This document shows positions 37,560-51,100 of a DNA stretch of 64,000 nucleotides, piece after piece. The position numbers and the translations under genes are program-made. The notes beneath the pieces are model-generated. The model worked only from the letters and a program-made list of their open reading frames with translations, searched no databases and was not told the DNA's origin. The stretch is from Taxillus chinensis (taxonomy: Eukaryota; Streptophyta; Magnoliopsida; Santalales; Loranthaceae). Where the stretch lies: assembly GCA_023512835.1 (NCBI GenBank), contig CM042092.1:11856498-11920497 (forward strand), given 5' to 3'. Within the stretch, counting starts at the first letter, position 1. The number at the start of each line of letters is the position of its first letter.

Positions 37560-39286
37560 CAAGGTTCAAAATTACGTGAGGTGAAAACGGTATGGTCAAA
37601 GGCTATACATATATACAGACACTTTAGTACGGTCGAGACGGGTGCTTCAACCTTAAAGAATAAAATTTATACTAAAAATATTATCATACTAAAAATAAAA
37701 AAAATTCCACACCTCTTATAGAAATATATTAGTCTTATAATCATAATAGTCTTACACACATTATAAAATCAAACTAAAAATATAAAATAAAGACTCATTC
37801 AAAAACGAAATTAAGTCTTTATAGTCAATTTCAAATATTCAATAAAACAAAACAACTTAAGGTCTCAAATAGACACTTTAATCTTCATTGAAATTTTGGA
37901 TCCCAAAATGATTCTTCACGATACATGTCATCCGTCTCCGGTTCATCTTTCGATTCAATCAAAATGTATTTTTCTTTTCTTACACCAAAATAATTAAAAA
38001 TAACATCAATATAATAATATTTATAATATTTTAAATATAATCAAATTGTTTTATTTAATTAATAATATTACTTGAACTTTACTCATTAGATTAGAATTAT
38101 TAAATATTATTAAATTGTTCCATTCTCCTCGTTGCAAACAAATTAGATTAAAATAAATATATATGAAATATTAATTTAAGAAAAACAAATAGATAAAATA
38201 TATAATTACGAATTTATACACTCACAGACGAGCGATAACCAACGACAGATCATTGATGGCGTCAGGTGAGGTGTCGGGCAAGAAGCGACAGCCGCCAGCG
38301 AAGATGAGGTGACGGCGAGGCATCGGGCGAGGTGAGACAAGGCATAGGCGAGGCGAGTCTAAATGAGCTCAGCTTGTTTAGGCCTGCTTTTAAACAGGCA
38401 AAGATTTTCTGGCCAGGCCCAAAGTCTAACAATTTCTAACAATTGTTAGAAAATGTAATAATTTTTCTTTGAAAAATACCTCAGTGAGGATAAAAATAGC
38501 ATTCAATATTCAGCATTTAAAATCAGTTACCAAAGTCTTCGTGTAATCAAATAATTAAACAAGTTCTAATTAACTCCAAATAAACTCCAAAAACCCAAGT
38601 AAAATTATACCTCAGTACGGATAACAATTACAGTTACGTGGAATAATTAATAAATATGATAATTTTAATTTTAACAATTCAAAAACCGTAACATATAATT
38701 TCTCATGACTAATTAAAATTTTAAATCATAATAATTTTATCTAAATAATTATCTAGATAGATCGGTACTGACCGTTAAAGGAGAAGATAGATCAGACGAC
38801 TCCGATCGGCGGGACGGCGAGAGGACGGACGGAAACGGCGTCGGCGTCGGTGAGCTCTGCTTCGCGCACCAGGTGAGGCGACTGCGTCGGCGAGAGTACG
38901 GACGGCGTGTGACGGCTGACGCGATTCGGCGAGAGGAGGGGACGGACGGCGGGGAGAAGAAGAGAAGACCGGCGACGCGTCCGCGTGAGTCCGTGACGCA
39001 TGAGGTTCTAGGTTTTTACTTTGTGTCTTTGTTAGCTTTTGATAGAATTTAAATATTTATTATTAAATGTTATTTAAAAAAAAAGGGATTGACAGCAGGT
39101 TAATGGTTATATGATGCGGGCCGGTGGGGGGATGATGGGGGCTTAGCGCTGGCGGGCCGGCTTGCTGTTGCTGGGCAGACAGGCAGTCGCACAGTTGGGT
39201 GTGCGACTTGAATTAAGAGCTTGACCCGTGAGTCAGCCCGTAACTATACGGGTCAAGTCCATTTAAACTGTTACTCACAAATCGTA
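37560..39286. other. Mosaic of AT-rich and GC-rich repeats, no gene seen
   Basis: Alternating AT-rich DNA and GC-rich patches (38225-38350, 38775-39000, 39115-39215) with recurring GGCGAGG and GACGGACGG text. The 38225-38350 patch resembles in style the ends of the 35931-36826 element. Probably transposon-derived. Confidence 0.45.
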
Positions 39287-40093
39287 CAAGGCACAAATTT
39301 TGTTCTTTTCTTAAAACTATGTACCTTATACAAATATTCAATCATTTTATTTTAAATAATAGAATTGTTGTTCTTATTATTTACACTTTATAATAGAATA
39401 TCTACCATTTTCTCTTATTGTTGTTCTTATTTTTTTTGTAAATAATATTTTAGTTATAATCTTAAGGCTAAGGTTAATTTAAAAATCTTTAAGAACCTTT
39501 ACAATAGTCTCTTCAAAATAATAAAAAGTATAATTTATTATTTTAACAATCCACCTAGAACATACTTTCCCGTCATTTTATTTTAATAATTTACTTTTAT
39601 TATTTAATTAAATAATTTTTTAAATATTTATTTTTTTCTTTTGTTTCGTTAAGGAGAGAGAATATTTAAAAAGGTGCGAGAAATTAAAAAGAAAAAAGGA
39701 ACGAGAGAAAATATCATATATGAAATAGTAATTATTAGATTTAAAAGAATATAGTATTTATAATATTAATCTGCTTGTTAAAATAAATATGCTTTAGAAT
39801 GAAATTTTCAAATAATTTTATATAATTAACTTTTCAAACTAATACAAAATTAAATTAAATATGCAATAGTGTTGTTCTAACTCTAGTTGGTACAAAATAA
39901 ATAGTTTATTTATGGGAAATATTATATTGGAGGTAAGACATTTTCTTGGAATTCTGATGAATGAGTGCTAACGGAAATATTATAAATTGTGTACTATATA
40001 AGTACCTTGTTCTTTTCTTAAAATGATGGATTCCCCAAGGCACAAATTTTGTTCTTTTCTTAAAACTATGTACCTTATACAAATATTCAATCA
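39287..40093. repeat. 58-bp perfect direct repeats flanking about 690 bp
   Basis: 39287-39344 and 40036-40093 are identical (from caaggcacaaattttg to caaatattcaatca). A shorter third partial copy, 'ttgttcttttcttaaaa', begins near 40008. The 691-bp interior is AT-rich and without coding signal. Confidence 0.9.
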
Positions 40094-41014
40094 CCTAAAC
40101 GTTCCTGTTTTTTTTTTTTTTTTTTTTTTTGAAAACGATCAATCGTTCCTGCGGTAAAATCTACGGGGTGAGCAAGCCCTTTAATTTTATCCCCTTCCCC
40201 GCTCATGTACAAGACGCGGATACTCTTGTCTCCCACAGCCACCAGCTGATCTACCCTAAGGAGCGTAATTTGTTCTTTTCTGGTCGATGGTCTAAGAGTT
40301 TTTTTTTTTTTTTTGGTTGTGTGTACGCGCGCGCAAATTCAATCACCCGAGGGATCGTAGTTTGTTCTTAATATGTTAATATGTTGGGTTTCCTAAGAGG
40401 GGTTTTAAATGGGATACGCATAAACTTCATATTGCTTATACTGAATGTGTCATACACCCATATTGGTTTTAGTCTTACAAGTTACTCCTCTGCATATTTA
40501 CGCAAGGCCCGGGTACAGGTGGATTTCAGGTTCCACTTTCGTGTTCAGAGAAAAGGAGTGAGGGGTAGTAGTTCTATGAATTAGCTAGATGGAAAGCCGC
40601 TTGTCACCAAGACACCAAACCATATCCGGCCCCCAGTAGTCCTCTTGCTTCCGTTTTGATTCATTACCCTTTGAATACAAGCAAATAAAGGCACCCAGCT
40701 ACCTCACTAAACCTTTTCCTTCTTCTGTTTTCTCTCTCTCTCTTTTTTTTTCTTCTTTTTTGTATTTTTGCTTCCTTTTTAAAACCCGTATATATTATCA
40801 GTAAATGAATAAAAAGCATATAGAGTTTGGATATCTCTGCAAAATGTGAGTTAGATGGAGGGTTCCCCTACACCAACTGCGAGCGAATGCATTGTGTGGT
40901 GGTGCCTCCCACACAATCCCCATTCCCAACCAACCACTTGAGGCAAATTTTGAAGCCGGCCCCATGCTATGTAGATATATATATGCTTTTACCACTGCCA
41001 CCGACTCCCACCGT
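40094..41014. other. Intergenic, no recognised gene
   Basis: Contains long T-runs (about 40109-40130, 40299-40314), an 80-codon plus-strand ORF at 40129-40371 that I do not recognise, and a CT-rich tract near 40732-40745. Nothing assignable. Confidence 0.4.
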
Positions 41015-41273
41015 AAAAACCCAGATAAAACATAACCACAAAAAATATGATATGATGCCATGGATGATTCATGCTTATATATGTACGTGTAATGCAAAAT
41101 GCTAAAAACCCAGATAAAACACAACCACAAAAAATGTGATATGATGCCATGGACGATTCATGTTTATGTGTGTCATGCAAAATGCTAAAAACCCAGATAA
41201 AACATAACCACAAAAAATATGATATGATGCCATATGGACGATTCTTGTTTATATATGTGTAATGCAAAATGCT
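41015..41273. repeat. Three-copy minisatellite, unit about 83-88 bp
   Basis: Three tandem units begin with 'aaaacccagataaaaca' at about 41016, 41104 and 41187 and end with 'atgcaaaatgct'. They differ by point changes and small length changes. The array lies about 650 bp upstream of the IQD start codon. Confidence 0.9.
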
Positions 41274-41929
41274 ATCACTATTGCAATGGTTGGTCCGCGC
41301 CATTCTAACTATTTGCATTGTGTTTTTATTAAGAGAAAAAACAAAATCGGGGAAAAAAAAGTGGGAATGAAATTCAATAGAAGCTCTCGTACGTGTCTCG
41401 TTTCTATTGGGTAGCATAGGGTCAGTCATATGACCCGTGAGCCGTGAGCGCATGGACCCTGCTCACCTGTTTCAGGAGCTTGACGAAGCCGTGAGTACGT
41501 GTCGCAACCCCATTGGCCAATTGGCAACTGTACCGGTAGTCCACTGCCCAAGCACCCGTGAAGGCGATAAATGGCAACGGCAAATGCGCGGGTGTGCAGT
41601 TACTGCCTTTTTCTCTCTCACTCGAAGCTTCTTCCATATGTTTTGTTTTTCCATCCACACACTTCCCATTACCAAACCCCCTCAAACATGGTCCAAGAAA
41701 AATGAGAGAAAAACTTCATCCGATTCAAACATATCAAACACGTAAGATTGTTGTTTAGTTCACACGTTTTCTTAGCTTCTATCCATTTATTTTGATATTT
41801 GGTCTCAGAAATCTTAATGAATCTCATTACCTGTTTTTTCTTTGTTTTTTTGGTTGTTTTAATCAATGTTTGTCGATATGGCTTTTGGGTTGTTTGATTT
41901 TCGGTGTGAAGGCGATACATTCGTGGGAA

Positions 41930-44670
41930 ATGGGGAAGAAGGGTTGGTTCTCGTCGGTGAAAAAAGTGTTCAAATCTTCTTCCAAGGACTCGCCGGAGAA
42001 GAAGGTGACTAACATGACCCGTCCACTATTTTTTTTTTAAAATTATGCGTGATTGAGAATTAGCTTTCCTGCATAGTAAAAATGGTTTTGAATATATATT
42101 TTATTGATCGTACATTTGCTATAACATTAATGTGAGATCCATTCACTGCATATTTATTTTTGCAGTGTGAAGGGAGGATAGCTTTAAAGGCACACAAGTT
42201 GTAAGGGGGTAGGAAACTATGATTACCTTTTTCTCAAGACTTGAGAGGGTACAGAAACTGTACATAGCGTTAGTCATTATAGGTGCAAACCTTCAAGTGC
42301 TTAGGTTCAAGTAATCATTGTTTGTGCTAAAACCTAAGATCTATGTGGGATGTTCAACGTAATCTCTCTCAAATGGAACTAAATACAGATATGTCACAAG
42401 CATAAGTCAAATCTGGGGAGTACAAGTTGCCACATATCGGATTATGAACGATTGTGGGAGGCATCATTATTTTCTTTTGGTCCCCCCCTCTTCTCTAGAG
42501 TGCAGGGCAGAACCGAAAAATGCCAAATAACCAGTTGCAGTACTAGTGTTTGGCTGGCTGGCTGGTAAGCCATCCAAATTGGCATCCACTATCTTTGAAG
42601 GCCATGTGACACTTCTGGCCTTTTGCTATGTTAGATACCCACACGAGTCCCTACACGTACCTTCTTATTTTTGTATAACTAGTGAATTATTTGGTACGGA
42701 TCAGTAGGTAGTACACTTATTAACACTATTATTCAATGGTTATTATTCTTTAATTTTAGAAGGACGGTGGCCATAGGTGGCAACAACACGAACCGCCGGA
42801 GGTAGTATCGTTTGAACATTTCCCGGCAGAGAGTTCGCCGGACATCAACACTGGCGGGAGTGTTGGGTTCTCTCCGGTGACCGAAGATAGGAATCATGCC
42901 ATTGCAGTTGCGGTGGCCACAGCAGCTGCAGCAGAGGCTGCTGTTGTGGCAGCTCAGGCAGCCGCGAAGGTGGTCCGTCTAGCCGGTTATGGGCGCCACT
43001 CCAAAGAGGACAGGGCTGCCACCATCATACAATCACATTACAGAGGTTACCTTGTGAGTTAATGTGGCATTCACCTTCCTTTTCCATGAAAATCCATAGA
43101 TTAAATCTGGGCTCTTGGAGAATTAGACCATTTCTAGAATAAACATCTAATGTACGTGCTGGTATCAGTAGACTAGAAGACTGATAAGCTATGAAAATAT
43201 GCTACTAATTAACACACGGCTTAACTTCTTGAAGAATTAGAGATTGCCTAGTACATGAATTTAATTAGCAACATACTGGCACAATGGGGCCTGTAATATA
43301 GAATGGGCTTCCGGTGGTAAGCTCTTTGAAAATTTGCTACTAATCAGACTCAGCAGGCACCTTGATGCAGAACACTCGAATTTGGGTTTTATTTTTGTAC
43401 AGGCTCGACGGGCTCTGCGGGCATTGAAGGGATTGGTAAGGTTGCAAGCGCTGGTTAGAGGGCACAATGTAAGGAAACAAGCCCAAATGACGATGCGTTG
43501 CATGCAAGCACTGGTGCGGGTACAGGGGAGGGTGCGTGCACGGCGGCTTCGATTGGCCCATGACCAGATGCTAGAGGAGGAGCATCATGTAAGACAGAAA
43601 GATGCAGATAAGAGGAAGGCGCCCAAGAGCCCTTTGAACACGCTTGGAACGGGAACGGTCAAGGAGAGCGCGCAGGCGCAGCTGAGAAAACATGATGCCT
43701 GGACGAAGAAAGAAAAGTCTCTTGCGTTTGCCTTTTCAACCCAGGTCTGTTCACTGGTCTGACAACACCTCTGGAGACCTTTCTGGCTAATACTATTTTG
43801 GGATTAATCTGAAATTAGCACAAAAGCAGTATATATATATATATATACGATACACACACACACACATGCGTCTCAAATCCTAAATGGTGGCATCAGTTAC
43901 ACCCTCTAGCAGAAAAAGGTGGTAAAGCTTTGTTACACGAAAACGAAAGAAAAAAAAGGTTACAAAAATTCTAGAATATTGAAAAATCAATGCTAGTTAT
44001 TCAATTAATAAGAAACCATTTCCCCCAAAACCGAATTTGAGTTTCACCCAAAAGCCTATGATTATAAATTAGCTACATGGAATAGCAGGAGCAACGAGAA
44101 GAGCAGCGGGCTTCATACGATGGAAAGGACCGCGAAAAGGCGCAATGGGGATGGAACTGGCTGGAGCGGTGGATGGCATCACAGCAATACCATGCACGTC
44201 GACTGGGGCTGCACGAAGGTTCCTACGCAATGCTTGGCACCGAAGATGTTTCTGAAAAGACCGTGGAAATGGACATAGCGACACCACCGGGTTCCGACAA
44301 CCTCAACATGGGCCGGCTAAGTAGAGACACGGACGAGTCAATTCCATACCCATATCCGCACCCAAGCCGGAAGCAGAGGCAAGCAAGCTCAGAGAATGTT
44401 CCCAGCTACATGGCGCCGACCCAGTCTGCAAAGGCCAAGGTGAGGAGCCAGGGAAGGCAGAGCACCCTGGCTGGGCTGGGGCCACAATGGAACCCATCCA
44501 CAAGGAGAGGGTCTATTCTTGGTTCAGGGTGCGATTCGTCGAGCTCTGGGGGAGGGACAAGTGGGTTCCCGGCGCCGAGGAGTCCGATCCCAATTCCAAA
44601 AGGGAATAGGAGGAATGACTGGATGCTTCACTTGAGCGGCCAGAGTTGGAGACATGACCTTGTTGAATGA
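41930..44670 (+). CDS. IQD family calmodulin-binding protein
   Basis: Plant-specific scaffold that binds calmodulin and often microtubules or membranes. Four exons: 41930-42004, 42760-43053, 43403-43744 and 44086-44670; all junctions are phase 0, giving 431 residues. Start [17 protein letters not shown] is typical of IQDs. An Ala-rich helix ([19 protein letters not shown]) precedes the IQ67 domain: [20 protein letters not shown], then [20 protein letters not shown] and [18 protein letters not shown]. The intron after GYL matches the conserved phase-0 intron position within IQ67. The C-terminal half is low complexity and basic, with [11 protein letters not shown] and a Ser/Pro-rich tail, as in the DUF4005 region. 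No lesions. Introns contain TA/CA microsatellites near 43830-43865. Confidence 0.95.
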
Positions 44671-47600
44671 AGCTAATGTCGATGAATAGTGCGGTATGCT
44701 TTAGTTTTAATTTTATACTCTGGTTATATATTTGCATCGATGCTACGTTCGCGCGTGCGATTCTGTCGCCTTTGTTCCTTTTTTATCCTCATTTTCACTA
44801 CGGAAGAGGCATACTGGAGTGGAAGATAGACTCCCATATCTATACCAAAAATTATGATCATAAAATATACATGTCCTCTACTTTATGTATATATCAGTCT
44901 CTTTTTTTTAACAAATGGACAGCCATTTGCATTTATATACCTTATTTAGGCTTCGACTATCATATAAACTTGGTCTTGAGGTAAGTTGCACACACTACCT
45001 CTTTCTAAATATGTATAAATAACAGCTTGTAAAGAAACAACCAATATGATGAAGACTTGGTCTTTCGTTTAATGGAACGAGAATGCATGGTAACTAGATA
45101 AGGTACATGAAACTTCAACGGTACCTCAATGAAAGTACCCATAGAAGAATTGAAGATTAATTTATTCAACAAAGCCTACTATTTATAGTGCAATTTTGCT
45201 GTGTGTGGTACTTACTAGCACAATTTCAAACTTAAACGTGGACATAAAAATACTTTTCTTTTCTTTAATTTAAGATTTAGTTTTCTTTCTCCTATTAATT
45301 TTAATTAGGGTGAAGTATCTTATTAAGTTTTCATTTAGGTTATTAATTATGAATGTAGTCTTCTTTAATACTATAAATAAGCTTTTAGGATCATTGTAAT
45401 GATATATATAAATTTTACTTTCAATTTTAATATTAACAGTAGTCTTGATATTAAAGGATTATTTGATTGGATAGCAGAAATTGAACGATTTTTCGGTCAC
45501 ATGAAAATTCTAAAAGATTAGAGTCAATATTGTGACTTGTACACTAAAACTAGGAGCTTTAGCATATATAATAGGAGAAATTGCAGTGCACCAAAAGTCA
45601 CCTCATTTTAATAAATAGTTGTATTGTATAAAATTTAAAAATTATCAAAAGAAATAATTTTGAATTGCTATAGAAATAATTTCGATTTAATAAATTTTTA
45701 AAAAACGTTTATATTTGAATCCAGTTTAGTTAAATTTTTTCTCTTATATATGCATCCGTCTCAATTATAATACTAATATCAGCTCGACGAGTAGTAATAT
45801 TCTACTGATTTGTATGCCTAAATAATAACTCATTTCTTACTCTACTTCAAAATTTTATTCAATGTCATGATAATTCTAAAATTTTATTCTCAATGTCATG
45901 TTAATTCGGTATGGTGATAACATTAACATGTGTACGCAGTTTTTTTTTTCTAAAAAGCCTCATCTGCGCACAAACACTTTAAATATGGCACCAACTCTGC
46001 TCATATTGATGGGTGCGCGAGTTGGTTGTGACATTTTAAAATATATATATAGTGTAGTTTTTTAATATTATATTATTTTATTAATATTTATTTTAAAAAT
46101 TAATTATTAAATTAAATTAATATTTGTAAACTTTTTGGATAATTTAACGATTAATTTTTATATACATTTAATTTTAAAATTTTAAAACTAAATAAATAAA
46201 AAATAGAGCCAACTCGTGCCCATATTCAACTAACCAATCATGACGTGACAATAGGGCGTGAGAACTGCTAAGTACAACATCAATTTCAAAGTGCAAGGTG
46301 GGAAGCGTACAACATCTGTCGAAAATAGAACAAGAAGTACAACATCGATAGGATAAAAAATATTAAATTTATAGCAATTAAATAAAAGAGCATCCACCGG
46401 ACCACCGCACCGCCGGCTTTCTAACCCTTTGTTTTCCCATAGGATAAAAAATGTTAGAAAGGAGAAAGATGGAAAGAATAATGTAAATAAATATATATTT
46501 ATTGGGATAGAAAAGAGATAAAAAATATTTTTTATAATTTAATTAAAATTAAATAAATAATAATATTTAAAATATTATTTTTATTCTTATATATATAATT
46601 ATTTAATTTTATTTATTTTAATAATTTTTCATAAAAACTTACACCATTTTGTTATCATAGAATTAACTTATTCTTTTATAGTTTTTATTTGCATAATTTC
46701 TAGAATATGTTTGGTTAAAAGATTTTTTTGTTTTTAAAATGTGATAGTTATTTTTAAAATATAGAAAAACTAAAAAAATTAATAAATATTTTTATTTTAT
46801 AAAACTTTTAAATTTAAAATACTTTTTGATGTTTTAAAATTATTTATCTAAAAAAATTATTTGAAATAAAAATATTCTTTTTAGGGTAAAGTACTAACCC
46901 AAAAAGAAATTTGATATGAACAAGACAAAGTATGTTTACAGTTTCAAATATCATAATATTATATTATTCATATGTGAAATGATTAATTATTTCTTAAAAA
47001 TAAAAACAGAACTGATTAATCCAATGTGGAAACTATCTTTCCCTTCAAATTTGGTCAAACTATTCCTTTCTCCTTAAAATCCAGTGAGCACGGATTTATC
47101 TTTTTCCGTTTAGTCAAATCTAGGTAAGATTAGGTGGAAAACCATAATAGCGTTGCGGTGGGGAGGGTGTAGCATCACTTGCCATAGGAGTCATTGCAAA
47201 GTTGACGAAACCCAACAACAAATCATGCAAATAGGCGTGTTGATTGATTTATTATCTTTATCTGTTAGAACTACTTAATCCTTGATCGTATAAATAAAAT
47301 AATAGTTTCAAGTGGTGTGCTTACAAAATTTGAAACTGCAAACATTTGACTATATTCATATCTGTTGCTTGTTGCCTCCAAAAATTCGCCATGATAACAT
47401 TTCTTGGCATAGTTATCAGAATCAAACCATTTCCGCTGGTTGGATTGGCAAATCAGTGACTCAGCACTTAATCTATTTGATTTTCCGATTGGACGGTTTT
47501 TGCAAAAAAATTAGAGAAACTCAACTAATCCAGCGAGTTTGTGATCCGGCTAGGTTTTATATAACTGGCTAGTTTTTTTTAAAATATAAAATATTATTTA

Positions 47601-47956
47601 TTTTATTTTATAATATAATTTAAATTTAAAATTAATATCTAATATTAATATTTCATTTTAATATCTATCAAATTTTATTTGATTTTTTTACTATAAATTT
47701 ATATTATTAAACTTTTAAATTTATTAAAAATTATTATAAATAAATGATATTATATTAAAAATATAATTTTAATATATTAATTTAAAATATTTATATATAA
47801 ATATTAATAACAGTATGCTTCGTAGAGTTTTCAGATCGCCGTACCCTTTCCCGTGGACCCCACACCAAAATCCATAAAAAAACAAAAAAACAAACACCTT
47901 ATTAAGGAAATCTCTAGTGTTTCCCCCTCCCTTCACTCGAGTTGTAGGCGCCCACG
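44671..47956. other. IQD 3' flank and intergenic AT-rich region
   Basis: Includes the IQD 3'UTR and about 3 kb of AT-rich DNA. Short ORFs (for example 47312-47572) match nothing I recognise. An 'agagcatccaccggaccacc' patch (about 46387) resembles a MITE end, but I could not pair it. Confidence 0.5.
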
Positions 47957-48064
47957 TCTCTCTCTCTCTTTCTCTCTCTCTCTAGACCAATACCTTTCCC
48001 TCTGTCAGATTTTCGTAGGCCTTCCCGTGATATTCGTTTCTTACCAGCACTGCATTTACCACCT

Positions 48065-48068
<4 letters not shown>

Positions 48069-48104
<36 letters not shown>
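48069..48104 (+). promoter_or_regulatory. CT-repeat tract in the starch synthase leader
   Basis: About 36 bp of near-perfect CT dinucleotides end five bases before the ATG at 48109, with another CT-rich stretch at 47957-47982. Pyrimidine tracts at this position are common in plant 5' leaders. The role here is not shown. Confidence 0.6.
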
Positions 48105-48108
<4 letters not shown>

Positions 48109-51100
48109 ATGGAGTGTCTGCGAGCTGCTCAAGTGTCTCTCTGTAAACCTGGTCTCTGTTCCTCGTCTTCATCGGAGGCTGACGTTAGATTCAGAGTGGA
48201 TTTTGCTCCTTCATGCCGAAGCGCACGGTGGAGGAATCGCTCTCTGACGCACAGGAGATCAGTGGGCAGTAAAAGTGGCGGTGGGCGCCTCGGTTCTCAA
48301 GATGGGTCATCGGCCACTGAGGACGAAACGCAGGGGGGCGTTTTTCTCAACGTGGAGAGGGATGGCGATGGTGCAGTTGTCGGGTTTCAATTTGTTCCTA
48401 GTAAATGTAAGCCTGTTTGCTGTGCTTGTTATTTGGGTAATTATAAAGTTGGTGTCCTAGATATTTAAAGCGGTTGAAATTGAATTGCTTTCCCAATTAC
48501 AAGGGTGTTTGTTACTCTGTAACTGTAAGTCAGTAGTGTTCATGAATTTCAATACAGGTTGGCTATTTTACATGTACCTCTACACCAACAATGAATTTAT
48601 GAATACCCAATTTAGAACTATACTATGAGGAGTCTGAGTTTTTGTTAATCCGTTACTATAGATGTTTCCCCCTCAATTTTTCCTCATTTATTTCATAATT
48701 CACCTAGATTTTATTATTTTATTCTGATTGTGATCGTGTTCAAGTGAAAGTGATATAGAACAAGTGTCAATATTCAGCAGCTTTTTAATGCCGCAGAGAC
48801 TCTTTTTTTTTTTTTTTTTGCAGCGGGGAATGAAGCTCCCGAGTCTGGGCAAAGTATGGCTACTGATCAAGTCATTGCAACATCAGAAGAAGCAGTGAGC
48901 TTTGAAGGAATGGATCGAACTGACCCTAAATTGGTAGAAACCGTCGCCATAGGAAACATTCAATCTAAAGTGACCCAAAACGTTGTTTTTGTCACTTCTG
49001 AAGCAGCGCCTTATTCAAAGACAGGAGGCTTGGGAGATGTTTGTGGTTCTTTGCCTATAGCACTAGCTGCTCGTGGTCACCGTGTGATGGTGGTCTCTCC
49101 TAGATATCTTAATGGTACTGAAGCTGACAAAAAATTTGCTGGTGCATTTGATGTTGGTCGTCGCATCAAAGTTGATTGCTTTGGAGGGCCTAAGGAAGTT
49201 GCCTTTTTCCATGAGTACAGGGCAGGTGTTGACTGGGTAAGAAAAATTCTGAGGCCTTGTGATGGTTGAATGAAGGTCATTCCTCTTTTTATAATGTGGT
49301 TTCTCTGCGATGTTGGATTTTTTTTCATCATATTCATGGTCATTTGAAAAAGGCAAGTATTTATGAGCTTTTATAAGTTATAAAATGATGGGATCTTATG
49401 CGGCTCTTAGGTTTTTGTGGATCACGCCTCATATCATCGCCCAGGAAATCCTTATGGCGATACCCATGGTGCCTTCGGTGATAATCAGGTATGTTCTATC
49501 AATTGTTTTAGCATTGAAATTGAGTTCATATCATAATATTCTTAGAAAATTGCTTCTAATTTCAAGAAAGCGTAACTATTGTGGTTGCTTTTCTAGATTT
49601 GTTTAACAAATGTTAAAAGTTTTTCAAATTATTGGAAGTCACACGCTTTCTCCTTTTGGTTTACAGTTTCGGTTCACCTTGCTTTGCTACGCAGCATGTG
49701 AAGCTCCGCTGGTGCTTCCATTGGGAGGGTTCATCTATGGGGAGAAATGTCTGTTCCTTGTTAATGACTGGCATGCTGGCCTTGTTCCAGTGTATGTATT
49801 TTACTTGAATATTGTTCTACAAGTTTATTTCACGCTTTTTTTAAATTACTGATACCTTGTACAAAAAATTAAAATAAAAAGTAGATAAATAAAAGTAATA
49901 TTATTTTGTCTTTTGCTCTTTATGAGTTGCTAAAGTGTTTTTGTCTTTTGATCACTACTTTGTTTCTATCATTAAATATGTATATCATTCAGGTGTTCTT
50001 ATTTTTGTTACAATCAGTGGGAATGAGGGGGTCTCTTTGAAAAACGTATGGTATAATTTTCCCAAAACAAATGGTAGAAAAGAAAATTAAGTTGCTCTCT
50101 TCATTGTAATATGAGGAGACGGTACTCGGCCTTCTCGACTTTCAATTGACTCGCCTTTTCAATTAATTATGATATTGGGATATCTCGGCCTTCTCGGCTG
50201 AGGTAGTCGGCTCTTTTGAGATTTTCTCTCTTACCTATTTTTAAGCTTAGTCTTATCCCATTATGGTTTCATTGTAATTTGCGTTTTTGGACTTGTTTTC
50301 TTGGGTATGGGCCTAATTTCTGTGTTCTTTGATTTTTTAATATACTTGTCTTTTGCTTATTAAAAAAAAAAAATAAGGAGACGGTACTCAGTGGACTGTA
50401 CTCTTAGAGCCTGTGTCGTTGGGTTTAAGTTAAAACTGTTTTTTAAGTGTTTGATAATTTGTTTATGGATTATGTGTATTTTTTAAGTTAAAAACTGTTA
50501 CAAGCATAAAAAAAGGAAAGTGTTTTTGGCTTATAAGTCAAATTTAATTCAACAAAAGTATGTTATACATAAAATTTAAGATTTATATTTTTATTAATCA
50601 TTTCAAGTCATAAGCACTTTACTATCTACACACTTTTTTATTTATGAAAAATGTCATAAGCTTTTTATTTTAAGTCATACTCAACTTATGAACGAGCCCT
50701 TAGTGGCATTACTATGGACATTATCAGCTTCTCTCTTCTTCTTCGTTTTTTTTTGGGTAGGTAAAAAGCTGTCATTTCTATGTTTATGGACATTCGTTGT
50801 GAAGAAATTTTGAGGGCTATTGAACTGCAAATTTATTTTACCACATTTATTTTACCATCTGCTACTCCTACTCTAGGACAGTAGGCTTCATGTTAGAGGC
50901 TTATGAAGCTTCATTCTCAAAACTGGTAGAGAATTAATTTTCATGTCATCTTCTTCAGACTATTGGCAGCAAAATATCGTCCATATGGAGTTTATAAGGA
51001 TTCAAGAAGTATTCTTGTAATACATAATCTTGCACATCAGGTGTGTTCCTTTTACAATTTATTTCTACTCTCGTAAATAAATTAAGTAAAAGCCAAAGGG

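Noticed and set aside
41015..41273. CRISPR-like array
   Set aside because: Three adjacent units without unique spacers in plant DNA; it is a minisatellite.
47853..48146. 97-codon ORF before SS1
   Set aside because: Low-complexity translation of CT-repeat leader sequence.
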